Assembly (NCBI RefSeq): GCF_015210005.1
Contig: NZ_MU158698.1
Location: 186,001 to 250,000, forward strand
DNA length: 64,000 nucleotides
Source: Sphingobacterium hungaricum
Lineage (GTDB): Bacteria > Bacteroidota > Bacteroidia > Sphingobacteriales > Sphingobacteriaceae
Direction: 5' to 3'
Part shown: in pieces, positions 44,063-52,823 of the stretch
Layout: each line of letters opens with the position of its first letter
Position numbering within the stretch: the first letter of the stretch is position 1
Notes under the pieces: model-generated
Databases searched by the model: none
Told to the model about the DNA's origin: nothing
Seen by the model: the letters and a program-made list of their open reading frames with translations, nothing else
Translations under genes and position numbers: made by a program

Positions 44063-46164
44063 TGAAAAATAAATACATTGCGCTTCTCGGGAATCCGAAT
44101 GTTGGAAAAACATCCTTATTTAACCGCCTGACGAAGTTAAATCAAAAGGTAGGAAACTACCCAGGAATTACTGTTGAGAAACGAGAAGGCGACTTACACG
44201 CCAATAATAAAACTTATAAAATTGTTGATTTACCCGGAACGTATACCTTGTTTCCGAACTCGATCGATGAACGCGTTGTTTTTGATGTTTTAAGCGACAA
44301 AAACAACAAATATTATCCGGAGTTAGTCGTTGTGGTCAGCGAGCCTTCTACACTAAAGCGTTCGATTATTCTTTACCAGCAAGTTAGAGAATTAGGGCTT
44401 CCGGCGATTTTCGTCATCAACATGATGGACGAAATTGAAATCAAAGGGATTGAAATAGATATCCCTAAACTTGAGCAATTTTTGAAGACCAAAGTATATC
44501 TAACAAATGCACGGACTGGCGATTCGATTTCGAAATTAATCAAAGATTTCGATGCTGTCCCTTCTGCTTATTACGGAAGTTTCACTATTCCCGAAAAATA
44601 TACCGAAGCTTTAGACGAAGCAAAAAAATTATTTCCTTTAGAAACGGAATACGCGACTTGGCAATATCTTGCGCAAGAATACATTTCTTTTTTACCGGGC
44701 GAAAAGAACAAAGCCATTCAAGCAATCCGCCAAAAACATGGTTTGGATATTCAGGCTTTGCAAAAAGACGAATCGATTATTCGAAATGATTCCATTGGAC
44801 ATTCATTAGACAGCATTCTTGTAAAAAAAGAAAACCGACGCTTAAATTCAACTTCCAAATTGGATAAAATCTTGTTGCATCCGATATTTGGCTATGTGAT
44901 ATTCTTTGGGATTTTATTTCTAATCTTTCAGGCAATCTACGCTTGGTCGGCTCCTTTCATGGATTTTATCGATGAAAGCTTTGCGAGTTTGGTAGGCACG
45001 TTCCATGAATGGTTGCCAGAAGGCCCATTGTCCTCGTTATTTATCGACGGAATTATAGCAGGTATCGGTGGTATTGTTATTTTCCTGCCGCAGATTATTA
45101 TTCTGTTTGTGTTTATCTCGTTAATGGAAGAAACGGGCTATATGAGCCGCGTTGTTTTTATTATGGATAGATGGTTAAGGCCATTTGGGTTGAACGGAAA
45201 ATCTGTTATTCCTTTAATGTCTGGAAATGCCTGTGCAATTCCTGCGGTCATGGCCGCGCGCAACATTGAAAATCCAAAAGAGCGATTGATTACCATGCTG
45301 GTGACTCCATTTATGACTTGTTCGGCTCGTTTGCCGATTTACATTGTGATTATTGGCTTGGTTATTCCGGAAGAAACCTTTTTGGGTTTTAATCTGCAAG
45401 GCGTTGTCCTGTTCATTATGTACATTTTAGGAATTGTAGGTGCATTATTCTCCGCGTTGATTCTCAGCAAAATCATCAAAAGCTTCCAGAAGTCTTATTT
45501 GATTTTTGAATTGCCTACCTACAAGATGCCCGATTGGAAAAATGTGCTGTTGAATGTTTGGGAGAAATCTTCAGGCTTTTTATTTGGTGCAGGTAAAATT
45601 ATTTTAGCTATTTCCGTTATTCTTTGGGTTTTGGGTAACTTTGGACCAGGCGAGAAATTTTCCAATGCAGAAGAATTTGTAAGGGCTGAAAACCCTACAA
45701 TAGCCGAAGAAGATTTGCCTAACGAAGTCGCTTCTTATCAATTGGAGCACTCCTATTTAGGATATATCGGAATGGCCATAGAGCCGGTAGTTCGTCCTTT
45801 AGGTTATGATTGGAAAATGGGAATTGGTTTGATTTCATCCTTTGCAGCCCGCGAAGTCTTTGTAGGAACAATGGCTGTGGTATATAGCTTAGGCGATGAA
45901 GTCGATATCGAAGATGATGAAAGCCGAAAATCGCTATTTACACGTATGCAATCGGAAATCAACAGAAATACCGGAGAACCGGCTTATAACTTTGCTTCAG
46001 GCGTCTCTTTGCTTTTGTTTTATGCATTCGCAATGCAATGTATGGCGACCATTGCGGTTGTCAAAAAAGAAACGGGTTCATGGAAGTGGACTTTGATTCA
46101 GACTGCGTTTATGACAGGTTTTGCGTACCTTGCAGCATTCATTGCTTATCAATTTTTAAAATAA
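44062..46164 (+). CDS. feoB: Ferrous iron transporter FeoB
   Basis: Inner-membrane Fe(II) transporter of 700 residues with an N-terminal G domain. G1 is GNPNVGKTS (residues 10-18), followed by VGNYPGITVEKREG (switch/G2 region), G3 DLPGTY and G4 NMMD. A helical linker leads to two Gate domains with about ten membrane helices, including the conserved metal-site segment SGNACAIPAVMAARNIENP. It is between feoA and a 50-residue Cys-rich membrane protein in one operon. Confidence 0.96.
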   Translation: MKNKYIALLGNPNVGKTSLFNRLTKLNQKVGNYPGITVEKREGDLHANNKTYKIVDLPGTYTLFPNSIDERVVFDVLSDKNNKYYPELVVVVSEPSTLKRSIILYQQVRELGLPAIFVINMMDEIEIKGIEIDIPKLEQFLKTKVYLTNARTGDSISKLIKDFDAVPSAYYGSFTIPEKYTEALDEAKKLFPLETEYATWQYLAQEYISFLPGEKNKAIQAIRQKHGLDIQALQKDESIIRNDSIGHSLDSILVKKENRRLNSTSKLDKILLHPIFGYVIFFGILFLIFQAIYAWSAPFMDFIDESFASLVGTFHEWLPEGPLSSLFIDGIIAGIGGIVIFLPQIIILFVFISLMEETGYMSRVVFIMDRWLRPFGLNGKSVIPLMSGNACAIPAVMAARNIENPKERLITMLVTPFMTCSARLPIYIVIIGLVIPEETFLGFNLQGVVLFIMYILGIVGALFSALILSKIIKSFQKSYLIFELPTYKMPDWKNVLLNVWEKSSGFLFGAGKIILAISVILWVLGNFGPGEKFSNAEEFVRAENPTIAEEDLPNEVASYQLEHSYLGYIGMAIEPVVRPLGYDWKMGIGLISSFAAREVFVGTMAVVYSLGDEVDIEDDESRKSLFTRMQSEINRNTGEPAYNFASGVSLLLFYAFAMQCMATIAVVKKETGSWKWTLIQTAFMTGFAYLAAFIAYQFLK

Positions 46165-46165
46165 G

Positions 46166-46318
46166 ATGGACAATACACTCATACAATACCTGCTTATCGG
46201 TTTGCTATTCGTAGCAGCAGTTTATTACGTCGGAAAAAGACTCTTCCCCTCAAAGAAAAATCAAGGAGGATGTGGCAAAGGTTGTGGTTGCGATGCAATG
46301 CCCAAAACCTCGAAATAA
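46166..46318 (+). CDS. FeoB-associated Cys-rich membrane protein
   Basis: A 50-residue reading frame starting one base after the feoB stop. It has one transmembrane helix (about residues 5-22, LIQYLLIGLLFVAAVYYVG), a basic stretch KRLFPSKK, and a Cys-rich tail GGCGKGCGCDAMPK with three cysteines. This is the pattern of the small FeoB-associated Cys-rich membrane proteins found after feoB in many bacteria. It may deliver or sense iron at the transporter. Confidence 0.8.
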   Translation: MDNTLIQYLLIGLLFVAAVYYVGKRLFPSKKNQGGCGKGCGCDAMPKTSK

Positions 46319-46328
46319 GTATTTATTT

Positions 46329-46376
46329 AAAAATAGGACAAAACCGCTTTCAATATGGAGCGGTTTTCCTATTTTT
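46329..46376 (+). terminator. Terminator of the feo operon
   Basis: Two-part hairpin: inner stem AAAACCGCT (46340-46348) with AGCGGTTTT (46359-46367), and outer stem 46330-46337 with 46368-46375, ending in a T-run. It begins 11 bases after the small Cys-rich gene. Confidence 0.88.
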
Positions 46377-46395
46377 ATGCATATTGTAACAATTC

Positions 46396-47709
46396 ATGAA
46401 GCAAGTCATTTTTTTATTCTTTTTGGCAATCCTATGCTGTGGCAATGCTTCTGCACAGCGCAAAAAACGGAATGTGAAAGAAGAAATCCGTTCGCCAAAG
46501 CAAGAATTGGTTTATCAGGATAAAAACTACTTGCCGACGATTAAAAGTGTTCAATTTAGCCCCTTGGGCAAAGAAGGAGATTTACCGCTGATTAGTTTAA
46601 ATTCGGATGAGAAATTAAACCTCGTGTTTGATGATTTACGTGCAGATGTACGAAATTTCTATTTCAGCATCGAGCATTGCAATTACAATTGGGAACCAAG
46701 CCGCGTTTCTCCCCTGGAATACGCTGCCGGTTATAACGAAGATCGCATAGAAAATTTCACAAGTTCTAAATCGACCGCACAAGCTTATACAAATTACAAC
46801 TTAACGTTTCCTACGGAATATGTTAAGCCTAAAATCTCTGGAAATTATTTATTGAAAGTCTATGAAGATGCCGACAAAAACCGATTGATTCTGACAAGAA
46901 AATTCTATGTCTATAGGGATTTGATTCAGGTTCAGGCTTCGCTGCTTCAGTCGCCAAATGTCAACAATCGTGCTTCTCACCAGAAAATCAATGTAACCAT
47001 TAAGACAAATGCTTTGACAATCACGAACCCGCAACGTGACATCCATGTCGTTGCTATTCAAAACCGGCGGAATGATTATCAGTTAGAGACTGTCGACCCA
47101 CTATTCATTGGGAATAATGAAGTGCGTTATGAAAAAACAGAAACGTTAGATTTTAAAGGAAACAAAGAATTTCATTATGTGGATTTGAGGAGTTTTAGAT
47201 TGGCAGCGGCCACAATAAGAAACATTCGACAAGATTCGATTCCTTACGTCACACTGACTGTTGATGAGGACGAATCTGGAATAAGTTATGCTTCGACATT
47301 TGATGAAAATGGCAAGTTTTATATTCGTAATTTAGACCTAGAGGATGATGCCGCGAATTCGTCGGATTATGCGAATGTAGAATTCTCTTTGAAAACCAAT
47401 CAACAGCCAAAAGGAAGAATTTACCTCGCGGGTGCATTTAATAATTTCATACCTTCGGAGGAATTCGAATTAAAAAAGGACGAAGCTTCTCTGGTATGGA
47501 AGCTGACAACGAAACTTAAGCAGGGATTATACGATTATGATTATATATTTGTAGACGAAAATGGAAAGTCGTTTACAGATACCTTTTCGAACAGTCATTT
47601 TGAAACTGGAAATTCATACCAAATCCTAATTTATAATCGACGTCCGGGAACATATTGGGATGAGTTATCAGGCTATTCTGAAATTACAACGAACAAAAAA
47701 CAAAATTAA
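46396..47709 (+). CDS. Type IX secretion plug protein (DUF5103)
   Basis: A 437-residue exported protein (signal peptide to about residue 20, CCGNASAQ). The beta-rich chain contains FSPLGKEGDLPLISLNSDEKLNLVFDDL and YYFSIEHC-like YFSIEHCNYNWEPSRVSPLEY, with a C-terminal RRPGTYWDELSGY. I associate these features with DUF5103, the family of the Plug protein that closes the SprA translocon of the type IX secretion system. It indicates that the organism has T9SS. It is alone, followed closely by an amino acid permease. Confidence 0.8.
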   Translation: MKQVIFLFFLAILCCGNASAQRKKRNVKEEIRSPKQELVYQDKNYLPTIKSVQFSPLGKEGDLPLISLNSDEKLNLVFDDLRADVRNFYFSIEHCNYNWEPSRVSPLEYAAGYNEDRIENFTSSKSTAQAYTNYNLTFPTEYVKPKISGNYLLKVYEDADKNRLILTRKFYVYRDLIQVQASLLQSPNVNNRASHQKINVTIKTNALTITNPQRDIHVVAIQNRRNDYQLETVDPLFIGNNEVRYEKTETLDFKGNKEFHYVDLRSFRLAAATIRNIRQDSIPYVTLTVDEDESGISYASTFDENGKFYIRNLDLEDDAANSSDYANVEFSLKTNQQPKGRIYLAGAFNNFIPSEEFELKKDEASLVWKLTTKLKQGLYDYDYIFVDENGKSFTDTFSNSHFETGNSYQILIYNRRPGTYWDELSGYSEITTNKKQN

Positions 47710-47720
47710 CACATATACGA

Positions 47721-49157
47721 GTGGCTAATACAACAGAAGACAATCAAAAAAAACTTAAGCGTGGCTTGAGCAACAGGCATATTCAGCTAATTGCTTTAGG
47801 GGGCGCTATCGGAACAGGCTTATTTTTAGGCATTGGCCAAGCGGCCGTATTAGCTGGTCCTTCCGTTATTTTGGGTTATGCGATCGCGGGGATTATCGCA
47901 TTCTTTATTATGCGACAATTAGGGGAAATGGTCGTTCAAGAACCTGTCTCCGGAAGTTTTAGTTTTTTCGCAAATAAATATTGGGGACCTTTCGCTGGTT
48001 TTGCTTCAGGATGGAATTATTGGGTCTTGTATGTGTTGGTCAGTATGGCCGAACTGACTGCCATCGGTGTGTACGTCCAATTTTGGTGGCCTGAAATTCC
48101 TTTATGGGTTTCCAGTCTATTTTTCTTTGTGATTATTAACGCAATCAACTTGGCTTCGGTAAAAGTCTATGGCGAAACAGAATTTTGGTTCTCCATCATC
48201 AAGGTCGTCGCTATTATTGCGATGATTATTTTCGGAACGTACTTATTATTGAGTGATTCAGGAGGCCCTCAAGCAACTGTAGCTAACTTATACAATGATG
48301 GAGGATTCTTTCCAAAAGGCTGGTTGACGCAATTGTCCGATGGAAGTTATCAAGGGTTACTCGCTGCGCTGGTGATGATTATGTTTTCATTCGGCGGTCT
48401 AGAACTTGTGGGAATTACTGCGGCAGAAGCCGAAAACCCTGAGAAAAACATCCCCAAAGCAACGAATCAGGTATTGATCCGCATTTTGATTTTCTATGTT
48501 GGGGCATTGATTATTCTGTTTTCATTGATGCCTTGGAGAAACATTACGGCAGACACAAGTCCTTTCGTCGAAGTTTTCAACTCGTTGAAAGGTTTCGAAT
48601 TTACTTTATTTGGCAAAACATATTTTTTCACAACAATTATTGCGAATGCATTAAACATTATCGTTTTGACCGCTGCGCTATCTGTTTACAATAGCTGTGT
48701 TTACAGCAATTCAAGAATGTTGTATGGTTTGGCAGAACAGGGAAATGCACCTAAATTTCTGACTAAACTAAATAAAAACTATTCACCTGTTAATGCGATT
48801 TTAATATCTGCTGCCTTAGTTGCAGTTACGATCGTAATCAATAAATTGATACCGGAAAAAGCTTTAGGCATCTTAATGTCCTTAGTTGTTTCGTCGCTAA
48901 TCATCAATTGGATCATGATTTCATTGACCCATCTGTTCTTTAGAAAACAGAAAGACAAGGAGCATACAAAAACTAAATTCCCGAGCCTCTTCTACCCGAT
49001 CAGCAATTACATTTGTTTAATCTTCCTAATTGGAGTTTTGGTGATGATGTGGTTTACAGGTTTGAAAATTTCAGTTGAATTGATTCCGATATGGTTAATC
49101 ATTTTATACATCAGCTATCTGTTGGTGCAGAGAAATAAACGAAAAACCAACGTTTAA
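47721..49157 (+). CDS. Amino acid permease, APC superfamily (AroP/ProY-like)
   Basis: Inner-membrane amino acid:H+ symporter of 478 residues with about 12 hydrophobic segments. Family hallmarks include LSNRHIQLIALGGAIGTGLFLG at the N-terminus, GEMVVQEPVSGSFSFFANKYWGPFAGFASGWNYW and the central SFGGLELVGITAAEAENPEKNIPKA. The AAT subgroup covers aromatic amino acids, proline and GABA, so the substrate is uncertain. Starts at GTG, 11 bases after the T9SS plug gene. Confidence 0.9.
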   Translation: MANTTEDNQKKLKRGLSNRHIQLIALGGAIGTGLFLGIGQAAVLAGPSVILGYAIAGIIAFFIMRQLGEMVVQEPVSGSFSFFANKYWGPFAGFASGWNYWVLYVLVSMAELTAIGVYVQFWWPEIPLWVSSLFFFVIINAINLASVKVYGETEFWFSIIKVVAIIAMIIFGTYLLLSDSGGPQATVANLYNDGGFFPKGWLTQLSDGSYQGLLAALVMIMFSFGGLELVGITAAEAENPEKNIPKATNQVLIRILIFYVGALIILFSLMPWRNITADTSPFVEVFNSLKGFEFTLFGKTYFFTTIIANALNIIVLTAALSVYNSCVYSNSRMLYGLAEQGNAPKFLTKLNKNYSPVNAILISAALVAVTIVINKLIPEKALGILMSLVVSSLIINWIMISLTHLFFRKQKDKEHTKTKFPSLFYPISNYICLIFLIGVLVMMWFTGLKISVELIPIWLIILYISYLLVQRNKRKTNV

Positions 49158-49165
49158 GGGCCTAA

Positions 49166-49206
49166 AGAAAAAGGGATTTATTTTAAAAAAATAGATCCCT
49201 TTTTCT
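49166..49206 (+). terminator. Terminator of the permease gene (bidirectional)
   Basis: 12-bp perfect stem (49166-49177 with 49195-49206), nine bases after the permease stop. Its A-rich and T-rich arms let it serve the convergent DUF1543 gene as well. Confidence 0.8.
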
Positions 49207-49239
49207 GCTAATCTGTTAAAACGGAGTAACAAAGTTGCT

Positions 49240-49791
49240 TTATGACTTTAGTAATTTTGAGATTTTAAGATAACCGATTTCCAAAACGTCTTCCTCCTCA
49301 GAATCTGCTTCCTCGATGTTTATCGTAAACTGATCTTTAAATTCTGGCAGGAACATATCTTCAATCTCATAAATATCATCCACGTCAATTCCATACTTAT
49401 CATCGATATGCGAAGATGTATGGTGTTTCCAAAAGACAGTATCTTTCGCTAAGCGAGTTGCTTCTGCTAAACTTTCCGCAACAACCACTTGCTTGTAATG
49501 GTATTCTTCCATGTCCTCTTCCTTGTATCCACCCAGATTTACAAAAAATAACTTCTTGGTGCTCACCGCTCGATCGGCTTCCGATTTTGGGAGAATGGAG
49601 ATGCTGTAATCGCCAACCTTTGACACATATCGCCAAGAGTCAATGTGCATGCGATCGGTAAGTTCGGGCCAAAAGCTATAAAATGCAGGAACTAAATCCT
49701 TCAGCTCGTTGGCTACGCCAAAAAATATATCATGCTGTTCCGTATATCGGCCATCAGGTTTGCCACCTAACAAAACCATAAATAAATTCAT
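49240..49791 (-). CDS. DUF1543 domain protein
   Basis: A 183-residue soluble protein of unknown function. The start MNLFMVLLGGKPDGRYTEQHDIFFG followed by WPELTDRMHIDSWRYVSKVGDY fits the DUF1543 family as I know it, which often has two copies of the domain. The second half (EYHYKQVVVAESLAEATRLAKDT) appears to be such a repeat. The C-terminus is acidic. No catalytic residues can be proposed. Confidence 0.7.
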   Translation of the reverse strand: MNLFMVLLGGKPDGRYTEQHDIFFGVANELKDLVPAFYSFWPELTDRMHIDSWRYVSKVGDYSISILPKSEADRAVSTKKLFFVNLGGYKEEDMEEYHYKQVVVAESLAEATRLAKDTVFWKHHTSSHIDDKYGIDVDDIYEIEDMFLPEFKDQFTINIEEADSEEEDVLEIGYLKISKLLKS

Positions 49792-49855
49792 ACCTGCTCG
49801 ATTTAAGAGTTTTTTTCGTTATTTTAAATTATCTATTTAAAATAACGAAAATATA

Positions 49856-50755
49856 ATGAAATTACGTTTGATTTTATTCCTAAGCTTACTTTTCTCTACA
49901 CCTACAATGGCTCAAAAAACAGACAGCAAACTGCAAAAACTGCTTGAAAAAGAAGTGGAAAACTTTCGCGGAGACATCGGCATTTATGTCAAAAATCTTA
50001 AAACAAATAAAGTAGCTAAAATCAATTCGGATACTATTTTTTCAACAGCAAGTATCGTCAAAGTTCCGATATTAGTAGGCGTGTTTGATAAAATCAACAA
50101 CAACCAATTGCAATTAAATCAAAAATTCACGTACAGCGAAAAGCAAGTCTATGGCGGTTCGGGTTTAATGCAATTTTTTAAAGATAGCTCGGAAACAGAT
50201 TTGTCGACGATGGTCTCGTTAATGCTGTCTTACAGTGATAATGTAGCTTCTCTATGGTGTCAGGATTTAGCCGGAGGAGGAAAAGAAATCAATGTGTTAA
50301 TGGAGAAATTAGGATTCGCGCACACAAAAGTAAATTCTAGGACACTTGGACGGGAAAGCGATTGGAAAAAATATGGCTGGGGACAAACAACGCCTGAAGA
50401 AATGGCTCGCCTATTCATATTAATTCGTCAGCAACAATTATTGACGCCTCAATTGGATGATAAAATGTACCGATTTCTGAAGAATCAATTCTATAACGGC
50501 CGCTCTTTGTCTCAAATCCCTTCGACTATCAATGCAATTGACAAGACCGGTTCAGTCGATGCCTCGCGTGGCGAAGTCATTTTAGTCAATGCCCCAAGCG
50601 GAGATTACGTATTCTGCATTTTGACAGACAATAATCAAGACAAGTCTTGGGGGAATACAAACGAAGCCGAAGTATTGACAAGAAAAATTTCGAACTTGCT
50701 TTGGAACTATTTCGAACCCAAAAATCAATTCACGCCTTTTCAGGTCGTAGAATAG
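49856..50755 (+). CDS. Class A beta-lactamase-like serine hydrolase
   Basis: A 299-residue exported protein (signal peptide to about Ala 19). It has the active-site motifs of the class A beta-lactamase fold: SIVK (Ser 66, Lys 69), SDN (127-129) and KTG. The omega loop reads TLGRESDWKKYGWGQTTPEEMARL. Its Glu lies about three residues closer to TTP than Glu166 does in TEM enzymes, so deacylation of beta-lactams is uncertain. It could be a lactamase or a peptidase/esterase relative. Confidence 0.75.
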   Translation: MKLRLILFLSLLFSTPTMAQKTDSKLQKLLEKEVENFRGDIGIYVKNLKTNKVAKINSDTIFSTASIVKVPILVGVFDKINNNQLQLNQKFTYSEKQVYGGSGLMQFFKDSSETDLSTMVSLMLSYSDNVASLWCQDLAGGGKEINVLMEKLGFAHTKVNSRTLGRESDWKKYGWGQTTPEEMARLFILIRQQQLLTPQLDDKMYRFLKNQFYNGRSLSQIPSTINAIDKTGSVDASRGEVILVNAPSGDYVFCILTDNNQDKSWGNTNEAEVLTRKISNLLWNYFEPKNQFTPFQVVE

Positions 50756-50768
50756 CTGTGAATAGTGT

Positions 50769-51788
50769 TTATTTTTTTATTTTGAATTGGGCATCAAATA
50801 CGGCAAAATATCCTAAACTCCTATAGGTTTCTAAGCTTGTTAATGTGAAGTTGATTGGGTAATCATAGCGATTATCTTTTCTATCCATCTGGATCAGAAG
50901 CTCTGCCATTGTCGATTTAATGGCTGCTGTACCCTTTGCGTATTGAATAAAACTATTTTTACTTCCACCACGATAATACGCAAGTAAATTACTTGAAGCC
51001 AAAACTTGCTCGTCAGCAGTACTTAACGCTTTATTTTCAAGCAGTTTGTCGATGGCCGCATTGAGATCCGGCCGAGGAGAATTACTTTCAGCCATCAAAA
51101 TCAGATGCGTTCCGTAATTAACGGAATGGACAAAATATGGATTATAATTTTCCTTCTTCAGCTTATTGATGTCGTCATTCGTATAATTATTTTGGTAATC
51201 GCTAAAATCTACATCTAAAATTAGATTCACATTAAAAGCACGTCTTAAAGTACTATGTGATTTGACAATGGTGGTGGAATCCTTATGTTTCACCAATTCG
51301 ATCACTTTTTGAATATCTTTGCTATAGCCTAGATAAGCCTGTATTTGTCGATAATCCGAGAACTCGCTATTTTGCGTACTTATTGGGCCACTTGAACTAG
51401 TTTCACTATGCGTATCAGCATACCTACGAATGGCTGCATAACTAGGAACACCTTTAAAAAAATCCATTTGAAAAGAGCTCGGCATTACATTGACTTCAAA
51501 TGATTTAGCTTTCGAAGCTAGATTCTCGATTAGCAATCGACCGACTGTATCTTTAAGATTCCAAAGGCTACCCAGAAATAGTGATTGATCAAAAGTCTCA
51601 TCGACATAGACCTCACTAAATTCAACAGACTGGGTCTTTTTTTCGAAGATAGAATCTTTGGTCACTGGAGTTTTTATTGTATCGACTGGTTCTGGATCAG
51701 GCTTGGGAGTAATTGGAGGAACAGGATCCGACCCACAGCCTAAAATGGTGATAAATAAAAACGAATAGAGCGCAACTTGAAGTCTCAT
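50769..51788 (-). CDS. Cholesterol-dependent-cytolysin-like lipoprotein lacking domain 4
   Basis: A 339-residue lipoprotein (lipobox ILGC, Cys 18) with a Pro-rich linker to about residue 37. The rest resembles thiol-activated cytolysins. FNVNLILDVDF (185-195) is followed by NPYFVHSVNYGTHLILMAES (216-235), like the cytolysin YGR strand region. DLNAAIDKLL comes next, then YYRGGS (271-276) with the Gly-Gly pair of the cytolysin core sheet. The chain ends at YPINFTLTSLET, where cytolysins pass to domain 4, so the cholesterol-binding domain is absent. It is probably a pore-forming or surface protein of the CDC-like group. The call rests on motif similarity by eye. Confidence 0.6.
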   Translation of the reverse strand: MRLQVALYSFLFITILGCGSDPVPPITPKPDPEPVDTIKTPVTKDSIFEKKTQSVEFSEVYVDETFDQSLFLGSLWNLKDTVGRLLIENLASKAKSFEVNVMPSSFQMDFFKGVPSYAAIRRYADTHSETSSSGPISTQNSEFSDYRQIQAYLGYSKDIQKVIELVKHKDSTTIVKSHSTLRRAFNVNLILDVDFSDYQNNYTNDDINKLKKENYNPYFVHSVNYGTHLILMAESNSPRPDLNAAIDKLLENKALSTADEQVLASSNLLAYYRGGSKNSFIQYAKGTAAIKSTMAELLIQMDRKDNRYDYPINFTLTSLETYRSLGYFAVFDAQFKIKK

Positions 51789-51931
51789 AAAAATAAATTT
51801 ATATTCCTACAAGATAAAAATATTTATTTCAAAACAAATAAATCTCGCTAAAAAGCTTTTTACGTGATTATTTAGTTAATCTTTGTAACAGCGCCAATCA
51901 ACCCATTTGATTAGTTTAGTCGAGGTATATA

Positions 51932-51973
51932 AACAAATAGATATGGTCTCTTTCGAAACCATATCTATTTGTT
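51932..51973 (-). terminator. Long hairpin downstream of kdsA
   Basis: 16-bp perfect inverted repeat (51932-51947 with 51958-51973), 13 bases beyond the kdsA stop on the minus strand. It has no clear T-run on that side, so it may be a terminator or an mRNA-stabilising hairpin. Confidence 0.55.
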
Positions 51974-51985
51974 ATTTGATTAGAA

Positions 51986-52801
51986 CTAAAGAATAGCTTT
52001 GCGTATTCTGACTAATTTACCCAATAAATCTTCTAAATAATCCAAGTGCAACATGTTCGCTCCATCGGATTTCGCATTCGCAGGATCTGGATGCGTTTCG
52101 ATAAACAAGCCATCCGCTCCGACTGCAATCGCCGCTTTCGCGATTGTTTCAATCAATTCTGGCTTTCCTCCAGTTACTCCGGAAGATTGATTAGGTTGTT
52201 GCAACGAATGCGTACAGTCCATAGCTGTTGGCACGCCCAAATTTTTCATCGCCGGAATCCCTCTGTAGTCGACAATCAGATCTTGATAGCCAAAGGTATT
52301 TCCACGGTCTGTTAAAAACACGTTATCATTTCCAGCATCCTTAACTTTATCAACTGCGAATTTCATCGATTCAGCAGAAAGAAATTGACCTTTTTTAATA
52401 TTGACTACTTTTCCTGTCTCTGCCGCCGCGACCAACAATTCTGTTTGGCGGCATAAAAAAGCAGGGATTTGTAAAACGTCCACATACGCTGCAGCCATTG
52501 CTGCTTCGTGGCTTTCATGAATATCCGTAACAGTTGGTACGCCAAATGTCTTTCCGACTTTTTCTAAAATCTTCAACGCTTTTTCATCTCCGATTCCAGT
52601 AAATGAGTCTGCTTTCGAACGATTCGCTTTTCTATATGATCCTTTAAAAATATAAGGAATTCCTAATTTATCGGTAATGTTTACAATTCGATCTGCAATA
52701 CGCAAGGCAATTTCTTCACCTTCAATCGCACAAGGGCCAGCCATTAAAAAAAACAAATCTGAATCTGCATTTTTGATAGTTCGTAAATAGTTATTAATCA
52801 T
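51986..52801 (-). CDS. kdsA: 3-deoxy-8-phosphooctulonate synthase (metal-dependent class)
   Basis: Condenses arabinose-5-phosphate with phosphoenolpyruvate to make Kdo-8-phosphate for lipopolysaccharide. The 271-residue TIM barrel has GPCAIEGEE, KGSYRKANRSKADSF, TDIHE, PAFLCRQTELL, KKGQFLSAE, DRGNTFGY and IETHPDP. The Cys in GPCAIE marks the metal-dependent class; E. coli-type enzymes have Asn there. It follows recQ on the same strand, and the pathway's isomerase gene kdsD lies divergently beyond recQ. Confidence 0.94.
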   Translation of the reverse strand: MINNYLRTIKNADSDLFFLMAGPCAIEGEEIALRIADRIVNITDKLGIPYIFKGSYRKANRSKADSFTGIGDEKALKILEKVGKTFGVPTVTDIHESHEAAMAAAYVDVLQIPAFLCRQTELLVAAAETGKVVNIKKGQFLSAESMKFAVDKVKDAGNDNVFLTDRGNTFGYQDLIVDYRGIPAMKNLGVPTAMDCTHSLQQPNQSSGVTGGKPELIETIAKAAIAVGADGLFIETHPDPANAKSDGANMLHLDYLEDLLGKLVRIRKAIL

Positions 52802-52823
52802 AAATAATGTAAAAAATATTGTC

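Noticed and set aside
46272..46523. 83-residue plus-strand frame spanning the feo terminator and the start of the plug gene
   Set aside because: It crosses a strong terminator and overlaps two better genes. Composition and position mark it as a chance frame.
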